DNA from: Prolixibacteraceae bacterium JC049
GTDB taxonomy: Bacteria > Bacteroidota > Bacteroidia > Bacteroidales > Prolixibacteraceae
Assembly (NCBI GenBank): GCA_023369685.1
Contig: SACZ01000006.1
Coordinates: 63,715-127,714 of the forward strand
Length of the DNA: 64,000 nt
Direction: 5' to 3'
Made by a program: the position numbers and the translations under genes. The notes beneath the pieces are model-generated. The model worked only from the letters and a program-made list of their open reading frames with translations, was not told the DNA's origin and ran no database searches. Below, in pieces: positions 54,720 through 62,972 of the stretch (the first letter of the stretch is position 1; each line of letters starts with the position of its first letter).

Positions 54720-55154
54720 ATGAAACGATTGAATTTCATTAAGCAATTTGCCCTGGGAGGAAGTATATTGTTAACTGCACCTGTTGTATTTAGTTCATGC
54801 TCCAGTAACGATGACGACATGAAAGCTCCTGAAGATGACGATATGGATAATTCCGGAGATATCACTATCGATCTATCGTCCAATGCATTTAGTGCTTTGG
54901 GCACAGTGGGCGGCTTTGCCTATAAGAATAATATCATTGTAATTCGCTCGGCAGAATCGAGCTATATAGCACTATCGAAACTATGTACACATAGTCAATG
55001 TACAGTTACATACAGCCATGCCAATGGTAATCTTCCTTGCCCTTGTCACGGGTCAATATTCAGTACTTCCGGAAACGTGCTTAATGGTCCGGCATCAACC
55101 AATTTAAAACAATATAGTGTAAAGAAAGAAGGTAATACACTCACAATAACATAG
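54720..55154 (+). CDS. Rieske-type [2Fe-2S] lipoprotein
   Basis: A 144-residue exported lipoprotein. The signal peptide ends in a lipobox-like FSSC (about Cys27), followed by an acidic linker rich in Asp, and then a Rieske domain (about 50-140) with the cluster ligands C-T-H and C-P-C-H-G (LCTHSQC and LPCPCHGSIF). It resembles the Rieske component of quinol oxidoreductases but stands alone, with no cytochrome partner nearby, so the electron partner is unknown. Confidence 0.9.
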   Translation: MKRLNFIKQFALGGSILLTAPVVFSSCSSNDDDMKAPEDDDMDNSGDITIDLSSNAFSALGTVGGFAYKNNIIVIRSAESSYIALSKLCTHSQCTVTYSHANGNLPCPCHGSIFSTSGNVLNGPASTNLKQYSVKKEGNTLTIT

Positions 55155-55184
55155 CGTACAATAACTATAAAAACAGTCAGCTGA

Positions 55185-55661
55185 TTAACCGATCAATCCA
55201 TTTAACCAGCTTGCTTGCTCGCGCCCAATTCCTTCCACATTGCGTTCAACCCAATAGCCGGTGAGCTCTTCATTTTTCATCTCGTATATCACCTGTCCAT
55301 AAAAACGCTGAGCGTCATCGGTGTAATAAAAATCCATGGCCAGGAGGTTTTTATGAATAAAGCCCAATCCTTTCTGTTGCTGATTATCATATCCTATTTG
55401 CCAGGTTCCCTTCACAAGCTCACCATGTGGCTGAATGGCCAATTGACCAAAGTAGCTGTTTTTGCTACTTCCGGGATTACTTCCCGTAATACTATAATTT
55501 CCTTTTATTTCATCTATTGGAAAGTTCGTAGTTTCTGATTGATGCTCAATTCCTAGCTCAGCTTTCCATTTCATTAATACCTTTTCTACGTTGGCTGAAT
55601 TAAGTACAACCAATTGTTGTGATTTGTCTTTAGCAAACCACTTCTTAAGCCACTTCCACAT
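55185..55661 (-). CDS. Protein of unknown function, last gene of the SusC/SusD locus
   Basis: A 158-residue protein without a signal peptide (MWKWLKKWFAKDKSQQ is amphipathic, not a cleavable signal). It has a beta-rich C-terminal half (about 55-150, with GQLAIQPHGELVKGTWQIGY) suggestive of a small beta-sandwich or lipocalin-like fold. I do not recognise the family. It begins 4 bases after susD, so it is co-transcribed with the SusC/SusD pair and may have an accessory role in that locus. Confidence 0.72.
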   Translation of the reverse strand: MWKWLKKWFAKDKSQQLVVLNSANVEKVLMKWKAELGIEHQSETTNFPIDEIKGNYSITGSNPGSSKNSYFGQLAIQPHGELVKGTWQIGYDNQQQKGLGFIHKNLLAMDFYYTDDAQRFYGQVIYEMKNEELTGYWVERNVEGIGREQASWLNGLIG

Positions 55662-55665
55662 TTCT

Positions 55666-57489
55666 CTACTTCTCTTTATCCCACCAAACTCGGGTTATTA
55701 ACTTATCACCTCCCATTTCAGTAATGGCTTGTTGTACATTGTCTCTATTTATACTTAGCTCACTCGATGGATATACCAAACGTCGAATTCGCTGATAATT
55801 GGTATCACCCCCTCTATGCGCTTCAACTGCCTTTGTATCAACTACTGTTTCCAAGTCTCCTTCGGCATAAATATTAAGGGTTCTTGTTGCTTTTTCTTGC
55901 TCATTCAACTCTTTCGGAAAGCCTGATCGGCGCCATTCAGCAAATGCTTCAATTCCATTTGGAAAGAATGCTTTCCACTTTTCTTCTCCAACCATCTCCA
56001 GCCGTTCCTGTAAGGTGCTCTGTCCCCACTGAGTTCGCTTTCGGTTTAAATAATCACTGACATAATCACTTCCCGACAAGCCAGCTTTCTGAATATCCTT
56101 ATTTACAATTTCCTGATTGGGATAATCTTTCAATTTCTCAAAAGCAGCTTGTAAACCGCTAACAAAATCCTCTTCAGCCCCTTGAGCTGCCACCATTCCT
56201 CGAAGCTTAGCTTCCGTTTTTAATAACTGGACTTCATCAAATGTCATCACTCCTGTTGGAGCAACACGTGAGCCAACACAGTGTTGATTCACTCTGAAAT
56301 ATGAATTATTAAAATTCGACGTCAGCTTCTCATTGCTTTGAGTAACCCTATAATCGTAATTTTGCAAGGTTAGATTACCTTTATCGTCTTTCAAGAAATA
56401 TTTTCCTCGAAGCCCATCCGACAAGTCACTACTTGGCATACCTACAATAGCAACATCTTTCCAAGCCTCGCCCTTTTCTGATTGAAGAGCAAATGGAGCG
56501 TAGTTTTCTAAAGTGATGTGCTCATAACTTTCATTCACGACTTCTCCCCAATAGAAAAGACGAATATCTTTATTGCGTTTCAGGTTTTTCACCATAAAAT
56601 CGCTTAAATACGACCAGGCATCACCACCCGCCAAACGATTAATAACACTACCGAAGCTATTTTCATGTACACTCCAGGCGCCACCACTTAGCACATGATT
56701 TACTATTGCATTATCACCTTCCCCCTCAAAAACACCTTCACTCAGTGCATCTGCAACGGTTTTGGCTGCCAACTCATTGTCAATTTTAGTTAGGCGCATG
56801 CCCAAACGTAACTTCACAGAATTGGTCAATCGCCTCCACTTTGATATGTCTCCCTTATAAATCAGATCTTGCGATTCGAATGTTTTCTGTCCCTCCTTGA
56901 ACTGCTTTGATGCCTCAGATAGCTCTTTTATCATATCTTTATAGATGAACTCCTGAGTATCATATTTAGGTAGAAAAAGGCGATCGTGAAAGCCTTTACC
57001 TGCCTCCGAATAGGGTATATTTCCATACATATCAGTCAATCGCTGATAAGACAAAACACGCATTACTCGTGTAGCAGCAATTAAATTATCGTTCTTTCCT
57101 TCAGAATTATCTTTGTTTAAATTGAAAAGTAAATCCTCGATATTCTTTATCAGACTGCGGTAATTCACATCCCACTGCGCATCGTTATAAGTATGGAGCA
57201 TTCTAAATCCTTGCCCTTCGCTATAGCGTGACGAAGTATGTTTTACAATGGTCGATGCATAAATCAAATTACCTCTCCACACTTCATGAGCAGTTCCAGC
57301 ATAATGCAACTGAATTGTTGTAAATTGTTGCCCCGGACTAATCTTATCCAATCCATTTGGATTTTCATTCAAATCTTCTAATCCCCCGGTACATCCAACC
57401 AAGACCACACAACACAAGGAAACTAAGTATAAACTACTTAGAAATTGTTTTCTAATATGAATAAATGTATTTCTCATTCCAATCACCAT
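55666..57489 (-). CDS. SusD/RagB-type outer-membrane lipoprotein
   Basis: Surface lipoprotein that captures substrate for its SusC partner. The 607-residue protein has a signal peptide and lipobox CVVLVGC, the SusD-like N-terminal GLEDLNENPNGL, helical TPR-like core segments, and the C-terminal NRKRTQWGQSTLQERL region. It resembles the SusD-like_2 group. The start overlaps the susC stop as TAATG. A second start four residues in (57477, MRNTF) gives a more typical signal peptide. The substrate is unknown. Confidence 0.92.
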   Translation of the reverse strand: MVIGMRNTFIHIRKQFLSSLYLVSLCCVVLVGCTGGLEDLNENPNGLDKISPGQQFTTIQLHYAGTAHEVWRGNLIYASTIVKHTSSRYSEGQGFRMLHTYNDAQWDVNYRSLIKNIEDLLFNLNKDNSEGKNDNLIAATRVMRVLSYQRLTDMYGNIPYSEAGKGFHDRLFLPKYDTQEFIYKDMIKELSEASKQFKEGQKTFESQDLIYKGDISKWRRLTNSVKLRLGMRLTKIDNELAAKTVADALSEGVFEGEGDNAIVNHVLSGGAWSVHENSFGSVINRLAGGDAWSYLSDFMVKNLKRNKDIRLFYWGEVVNESYEHITLENYAPFALQSEKGEAWKDVAIVGMPSSDLSDGLRGKYFLKDDKGNLTLQNYDYRVTQSNEKLTSNFNNSYFRVNQHCVGSRVAPTGVMTFDEVQLLKTEAKLRGMVAAQGAEEDFVSGLQAAFEKLKDYPNQEIVNKDIQKAGLSGSDYVSDYLNRKRTQWGQSTLQERLEMVGEEKWKAFFPNGIEAFAEWRRSGFPKELNEQEKATRTLNIYAEGDLETVVDTKAVEAHRGGDTNYQRIRRLVYPSSELSINRDNVQQAITEMGGDKLITRVWWDKEK

Positions 57490-60400
57490 TAAAATTTCAA
57501 ACTTACATTTAAACCAATATTTCTTGCTCCAGGAATAGCGCCATACTCCACTCCTTGCCCATTTCCAATGGTGTAAAAAGCACTTTCCGGATCGATATTT
57601 TTAACAGCACGATACAAGTATGCCCAATTGCGAAGAACCAATGCAACTACCGCTTTTTTCGCATATATTTTCTTAAACCATTTTTCAGGCAATGTATATC
57701 CTAACCGAATCTCTCTCAATTTCACAAAGTCGGAGCTATAAACAAACTCTTCATCAATATTCCGTCCAATGTGCTGATAATATTCCTCGGGATCAACTGA
57801 AATTGAATTCCTTACCCACTCAGGTTCTTTGTCTGAACCAATATTCATAACTCCTTCAGGAATAAATACACCTGTTTCATAATATTCATCGCGTCCTTTT
57901 AAAGTCGCTGTATGCTTTCCATTAATATATGAAGTAGCCTCTGAGTTGGAATATAACTTACCTCCCCAACGTGCATCAACCAGAATCTTCATGGTCCAAT
58001 CTTTATATTTCAACTGATTGGCAACACCCAGTGATCGCTTATTGGCCACATTACCAAGAATCTGTGGCAAGTCGGTTGGCATGGGCTTCCCGTTATGATC
58101 CAATTTTATAGCTCCATCACTTGTTCGCTGGTACCCATAACCAACAATATTTCCATATGAATTTCCTTTATGCGCTTCAATAGAAACTGTTGTGTTTGTT
58201 CCTGCTCCAGCCAAAATAGTATATACATCTCCGTTGTTATGAAGATATTTCACATTGTTGTCATTATAAGTATAGTTAACTGACATCTCCCATTTTAAAG
58301 GATTCTCAGCATTTAACATGTCTATCCTTAATTCCAGTTCAACACCTCTGTTTACCACTTCTCCTGCATTTACAATTGCTCTACTATATCCAGAAGAATT
58401 GGAAATAGGAATATCGATAATTTGATTATGGCTGTTCTGCTGATAAATGGATGCATCTAAATCGATTCTATCATTGAAGAAACGAATATTGCCACCTAAT
58501 TCAAACGCCGATGTTCGCAAAGGCTTAAGTTTGCTATTGGGAACAAAACTGTTAGCAACTCCACCGTTGGTAATATTTCCATGTGTATTCTTATCTAAAT
58601 CATACTGCAATTGCAATTGATAAGGATCGGTATCTCCACCAACCTGTGCCCACGAACTTCTAACTCTGGCATAACTTATCCAGTCAGGAAGATCTGTTAC
58701 TTGTGATAGCAATACCGAAGCACTTATAGAAGGATAATAATAGCTATTGTTATTGGCAGGTAAAGTACTGGACCAATCGTTACGTCCTGTAGCCTCCAGA
58801 AAATATGCTTCGTTGTAAATCAATTGAACGGATCCATATACCGAATCAATCCCTTTTCGCTCCACTCGTTTTCCGTGGTATTTATTTAAGCCCGAAGATG
58901 CATTCTGCAAATCAGGACTAATAAATGTATCGCTAGACAACCAAACATTATCGTATCGATAACGCATATGGTTAATTCCGGCATTTGCAACCAGACGCAA
59001 CTTGCTATTCAGTAATTTCCGATAGCTAACTAAAAAGTCGGTATTTCTTTCTACCTCTTTGTATACATCATCTCTGGCTCCTCCTTGAATTTGCCATGGA
59101 GAATACAAAGGTGTTAATGCAGATAATTCACTATTTATATAATCGAGGCCAGTTCTCAATTGAAAGTTCCAATTGTTATTGTACTTATAACTAACCTGAA
59201 CAAAGCCCATTATTCTCTTTCTAAGGTCTTTGTTATTTATTTTATGCACCAACCACCAAGGGTTAGAATTTATAATATCGAAACCTTTAGGGTGTGCATC
59301 ATCTGTTTGGTAATCTTTCAACCAATTCACATTTATTGTGGAAGGCATAGTTTGAATCATTCGGGCTGCATTATAAACCGAAGCTCCTATAGCAGGTCGG
59401 TTTTTGGTACGCTCCCGAGCATAAAACACCTTACCATCAAACTTCCACTTTTTCTCCTTATCCAGAAAACGATTCAGTCGGGCTGAAATACTTGATTTTT
59501 GGTATTTTGTATTGGGAATAATACTATTGTTATCCATATCCGACAAAGAGATACGATAATTACCTGTTTCATTTCCATTGTGAAAAGCTAATGAATTATG
59601 ATAAGAAAATCCTGTTTGATAAAATCTATCATAATTATCGTAGAACCGAGGAGTGCGGATTTTCCCATCGTAGTACATTACTTGTCTATTATCCATTTTG
59701 GCTCCCCACATTGCCCCACTCTCTCTGGCAGCTTCTTTGGTTTCAGGAGATCGACCTTTTGTTCCTTGCCCATATACCTTTTGGTAGCTGGGTTTAATCA
59801 AGGCTGTTTCAACTCCTATTTTACTATCGAACTCTACACCAAAGCCAACTTTTCCCCTTTTGGTATTGATTAGTACTACTCCATTTTGAGCCCTGGTACC
59901 ATATAGAGCAGTTGCTGCTGCTCCTTTCAATACGTTTACACTTTCAATATCATCCGGATTAATACTGGAAATACCATCGCCTGAGTCAATACCGCCATTT
60001 CCTTTATCATCGGCATTGGTAAACTGACGATTGACAAGCGGAATGCCATCGATAATATACAACGGTTGATTATTACCACTGATATTGGTAATTCCACGAA
60101 TAACAACCCGTGTTGATGCAGCTGGTCCTCCGGTTGGTCTTAGGATTTGCACTCCGGCAACACGACCTGCCAGGTTATTAATAACATTGCTTTCGTTACT
60201 CTGAGTGATTTCTTTACCGGGAATTTGGGAATAAGAATATCCCAGTTCTTCTTGTTCACGGCGAATGCCTAGTGCAGTAACAACAACTTCTTCTACTTCT
60301 TTTACGGAGGTATTCAACGTAATATTCAGGGTATCTTTTCCTACAATATTACACTCTTCATCTCTCATTCCCACAAAGGAACAGACAATCCATTCGACAT

Positions 60401-60866
60401 CTTCAGAAACAAGTAATTGAAATACTCCATCAAAATTGGTTGTCGTTCCTTTAGTGGTACCCTTGATAACCAGTGTAGCTCCTGGAATGGGAGAATGAGT
60501 AACATCCACTACTTTTCCCGTAATAGTTCGAGTAGTAGCTGTCTTTATCGATTTGATTTGTGGTTTTGCTCTTCTAATTATAAAGACTCGTCCCTTTTGG
60601 GTATAGGTTAATTGAGTCCCTTTTAAGCAGTAATCTATTATTTTTTTAACTGCAGCACTTTTAAAGTTTAATTCTAGGTTAAAAATATTACTCACATCAT
60701 CAGAACTAAAAACAAAAGTTGAATTACTTTTATTCTCTAATTCCAACAACACTTCCTCTAAAGACACATCACTCATTTTCAGAGTAATTCTCTCACTCTG
60801 ACTATAAACATTGCCTCTCCAGAAACCTAAAACTACAATAACTACTAGTGCAAAAAACCTCATCAA
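57489..60866 (-). CDS. SusC/RagA-type TonB-dependent receptor, complete
   Basis: Outer-membrane TonB-dependent transporter of 1125 residues: signal peptide (about 1-22), STN domain (about 30-90, SLEEVLLELENKSNSTFVF), carboxypeptidase-regulatory-like domain (about 115-195), plug (about 205-345, LYGTRAQNGVVLINTKRGK) and a 22-strand-type barrel ending in FKF-like ISLKF aromatic terminus (here NVSLKF). The STN domain couples it to the FecR gene upstream. It forms a unit with SusD and the sigma/FecR pair. The ligand cannot be deduced from sequence, but no glycoside hydrolase is encoded next to it. Confidence 0.96.
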   Translation of the reverse strand: MMRFFALVVIVVLGFWRGNVYSQSERITLKMSDVSLEEVLLELENKSNSTFVFSSDDVSNIFNLELNFKSAAVKKIIDYCLKGTQLTYTQKGRVFIIRRAKPQIKSIKTATTRTITGKVVDVTHSPIPGATLVIKGTTKGTTTNFDGVFQLLVSEDVEWIVCSFVGMRDEECNIVGKDTLNITLNTSVKEVEEVVVTALGIRREQEELGYSYSQIPGKEITQSNESNVINNLAGRVAGVQILRPTGGPAASTRVVIRGITNISGNNQPLYIIDGIPLVNRQFTNADDKGNGGIDSGDGISSINPDDIESVNVLKGAAATALYGTRAQNGVVLINTKRGKVGFGVEFDSKIGVETALIKPSYQKVYGQGTKGRSPETKEAARESGAMWGAKMDNRQVMYYDGKIRTPRFYDNYDRFYQTGFSYHNSLAFHNGNETGNYRISLSDMDNNSIIPNTKYQKSSISARLNRFLDKEKKWKFDGKVFYARERTKNRPAIGASVYNAARMIQTMPSTINVNWLKDYQTDDAHPKGFDIINSNPWWLVHKINNKDLRKRIMGFVQVSYKYNNNWNFQLRTGLDYINSELSALTPLYSPWQIQGGARDDVYKEVERNTDFLVSYRKLLNSKLRLVANAGINHMRYRYDNVWLSSDTFISPDLQNASSGLNKYHGKRVERKGIDSVYGSVQLIYNEAYFLEATGRNDWSSTLPANNNSYYYPSISASVLLSQVTDLPDWISYARVRSSWAQVGGDTDPYQLQLQYDLDKNTHGNITNGGVANSFVPNSKLKPLRTSAFELGGNIRFFNDRIDLDASIYQQNSHNQIIDIPISNSSGYSRAIVNAGEVVNRGVELELRIDMLNAENPLKWEMSVNYTYNDNNVKYLHNNGDVYTILAGAGTNTTVSIEAHKGNSYGNIVGYGYQRTSDGAIKLDHNGKPMPTDLPQILGNVANKRSLGVANQLKYKDWTMKILVDARWGGKLYSNSEATSYINGKHTATLKGRDEYYETGVFIPEGVMNIGSDKEPEWVRNSISVDPEEYYQHIGRNIDEEFVYSSDFVKLREIRLGYTLPEKWFKKIYAKKAVVALVLRNWAYLYRAVKNIDPESAFYTIGNGQGVEYGAIPGARNIGLNVSLKF

Positions 60867-61005
60867 TTTCTATTTCATCTGCAGCTTTCCTTAATAATAT
60901 GGATCACTTTTCATTTTTTTTTCATACATTTGGCTATTGCGGTTTAACACTTATTCATTCCTAGCCCAAAAAGGAATGAGTTTCACTTCACACACAAACA
61001 CACGG

Positions 61006-61038
61006 CAAGGGGATGATCCTCATCTCCTTGTTTTTTTA
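61006..61038 (+). terminator. Hairpin between fecR and susC of locus 2
   Basis: CAAGG...GATGA (61006-61016), loop TCC, TCATC...CCTTG (61020-61030), then a T-run to 61037. It occupies the same place as the hairpin at 1458-1488 in locus 1. The T-run follows it on the plus strand, so it would best terminate plus-strand transcripts. On the minus strand it could attenuate. Confidence 0.55.
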
Positions 61039-62211
61039 TTTTTGCTTAACAGTTATTATCCTATCCTTTAATTCAAACAATACCTTGTTCGTACTACTAA
61101 TAATTGTCAATGGATCGTTCACATCTGAATAGCGTTCAATATTCATTGTTAACAACAAATCTTTCAACAATTCATTTTCGTACTTCACTTCTACATCGTA
61201 CCAACGAGCAAATGTTTTCATGATAGCGCTTAGAGGTTGCTTCCTGAACACAAAACGCCCATGTCTCCAGGAAGCTATGTCTAAGCTCTTTACCTTTTCT
61301 ACCTTTACTTTTTCTATTTTCTTGTCTAACGAAACTTGCTCATTAGGAGCCAACAAGATATCTTTTCTATTATTCTGAAAGTCGATTTTCACACGCCCTT
61401 CCACCAAAGTGGTTTTTGAAACATGATCGACAGAATATGCATCTACATTAAAGCTTGTTCCTAGCACCTCCACCAAATAATCATCAACATTCACCTGAAA
61501 AGGTTTTGTTTTGTTGTGAGTTACTTCGAAATAAGCTTCTCCGTTTAAATCTACAGGGCGTTTTTTTCCCTTCATACTTACCGGATAAGTAATTTTCGAG
61601 TCGGCATTTAACCACACATGTGTACCATCTGCTAAAATTACTTCTTGTGTTTTCCCTCGAGGAGTTACAATTGAATTAAACAATTCTTCATTGTTCCCCC
61701 CACTTTTGTTCCGGTATTTCAAAATCCCGTTCTCCATTTGGAGTACGACACCATTCACTTCACACACACCACCGGCAAAAGTTGATTTATTTAATTCAAT
61801 CATTTCTCCTGTCGAGAGAATTAACACAGTATTTTCTATCTTTTTGTTCGATATAATCTTCTCAACAGTGGCCACCTGACTTATTAACACTTCCTCACTG
61901 GTATTCGATTGCAACATCCAATAACCAATCCCAAACAGCACAGCAATAGAAGCGGCCACTGAAGTCCATAGGAACTTCACCATTCGTTTTTTTCCCTTCG
62001 AAGCTCTCTCGAGCTTATTCCACACATCATTCTTGTGGGAAGCATCCATGGGTTCTACTTCTTCGAAACACAACTGATTGTATAAATCCTGATTCTGTTG
62101 TGAACTGCTCAACCAATCATTTAACGCCTTTTGTTCACTTTCGGATAATACTCCCAGCTTATTTCGAAAAATAAGTTTAGCAATATCTATATGTTTCTTT
62201 GCTTCTTTCAT
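61036..62211 (-). CDS. FecR-family anti-sigma factor (locus 2)
   Basis: A 391-residue anti-sigma factor: cytoplasmic N-terminal region (about 1-75), one membrane helix (about 80-98, LWTSVAAS IAVLFGIGY), FecR domain (about 175-275, with GEAYFEVTHNKTKPF) and a C-terminal DUF4974-type domain (about 315-391). It is longer than the locus 1 protein because of a longer periplasmic linker (about 105-170). It lies 67 bases after its sigma factor and 169 bases before susC. It is the presumed signal relay from the receptor at 57489. Confidence 0.93.
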   Translation of the reverse strand: MKEAKKHIDIAKLIFRNKLGVLSESEQKALNDWLSSSQQNQDLYNQLCFEEVEPMDASHKNDVWNKLERASKGKKRMVKFLWTSVAASIAVLFGIGYWMLQSNTSEEVLISQVATVEKIISNKKIENTVLILSTGEMIELNKSTFAGGVCEVNGVVLQMENGILKYRNKSGGNNEELFNSIVTPRGKTQEVILADGTHVWLNADSKITYPVSMKGKKRPVDLNGEAYFEVTHNKTKPFQVNVDDYLVEVLGTSFNVDAYSVDHVSKTTLVEGRVKIDFQNNRKDILLAPNEQVSLDKKIEKVKVEKVKSLDIASWRHGRFVFRKQPLSAIMKTFARWYDVEVKYENELLKDLLLTMNIERYSDVNDPLTIISSTNKVLFELKDRIITVKQK

Positions 62212-62278
62212 GCTCTGTACTATAAAGACAACTGTAGTTTAAAAACGGGTAGTAGTTTTTTTGAAAAAAATTCACCTT

Positions 62279-62806
62279 TTATCGCAATCCCCTAATAAAC
62301 AGCAAAATAAAAATCACAAAAAAATATTTTGCCCACTTACGAATGGCTTCATAAGCATTGGTTTTATGAAATTTTACAGTATTGACAGATATTCCCAACT
62401 CTTCTCCTATCTCTGAATTCTTATATCCATTCATAGCAAAAGTCAGTACACTCTTTTGCTGATCCGGTAACTCTGCAAGTGCTTTCTGAAATAATGTACT
62501 TACCTCTTCTGTAATAACACCTGTTTCAAAAAGCAGATCTTCATTATTACTTTCACTTATAACCGTTTGTTGATAATTGGATTTTACCTTTTCATGTTTT
62601 ATTACATTCAATGCCCTGTTTTTTATGGCAGTATAAAGGAATGCGCGAGTTTGTTCTTCCGTTTTTAATTCGTCCTTCTCTTTCCAGCAAGCAATAAACG
62701 CCTCCTGAACAACATCCTCGGCTTGCGCCATGTCATTCAGATAGCGATTGGCAAAACGTACCAATCCTTCATAATGGTCTTCAAAAGTTCGTTTTATTAT
62801 GCTCAT
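62279..62806 (-). CDS. ECF RNA polymerase sigma factor (FecI-like, locus 2)
   Basis: Extracytoplasmic-function sigma factor of 175 residues from the ATG 62806. Region 2 spans about residues 8-75 (YEGLVRFANRYLNDMAQAEDVVQEAF) and region 4 about 105-160 (LPDQQKSVLTFAMNGYKNSEIGEELG). A longer frame starting at 62914 adds a hydrophobic N-terminus that would be abnormal for a sigma factor and overlaps the divergent helicase promoter region, so I reject it. The C-terminal hydrophobic tail (FFVIFILLFIRG) is unusual and may be a membrane-associating segment. It controls the fecR-susC-susD locus by position. Confidence 0.9.
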   Translation of the reverse strand: MSIIKRTFEDHYEGLVRFANRYLNDMAQAEDVVQEAFIACWKEKDELKTEEQTRAFLYTAIKNRALNVIKHEKVKSNYQQTVISESNNEDLLFETGVITEEVSTLFQKALAELPDQQKSVLTFAMNGYKNSEIGEELGISVNTVKFHKTNAYEAIRKWAKYFFVIFILLFIRGLR

Positions 62807-62944
62807 TATATTGCCACCGTCTTCTTTAGATTCATCCCCCCTATCAATGATTATACGGAAACACAAGAACGCAAATGTAGAAAAAATTATTGCGCATAAA
62901 AATGGTAAAACCAACCTTTCTCATCGCATTAAGCAGATATGTTT

Positions 62945-62952
62945 TACCTTTG
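62945..62952 (+). promoter_or_regulatory. Minus-7 box of the second DEAD-box helicase
   Basis: TACCTTTG matches TAnnTTTG and is identical to the box of the first helicase (5539-5546). It lies 21 bases before the start codon at 62973. The minus-33 box is not clear. Confidence 0.55.
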
Positions 62953-62972
62953 CGGCAAATTTAATGTACAGC

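Noticed and set aside
62807-62914. Longer N-terminus for the locus 2 sigma factor
   Set aside because: It would add a hydrophobic leader foreign to sigma factors and intrude on the divergent promoter region. The ATG 62806 fits region 2 exactly.
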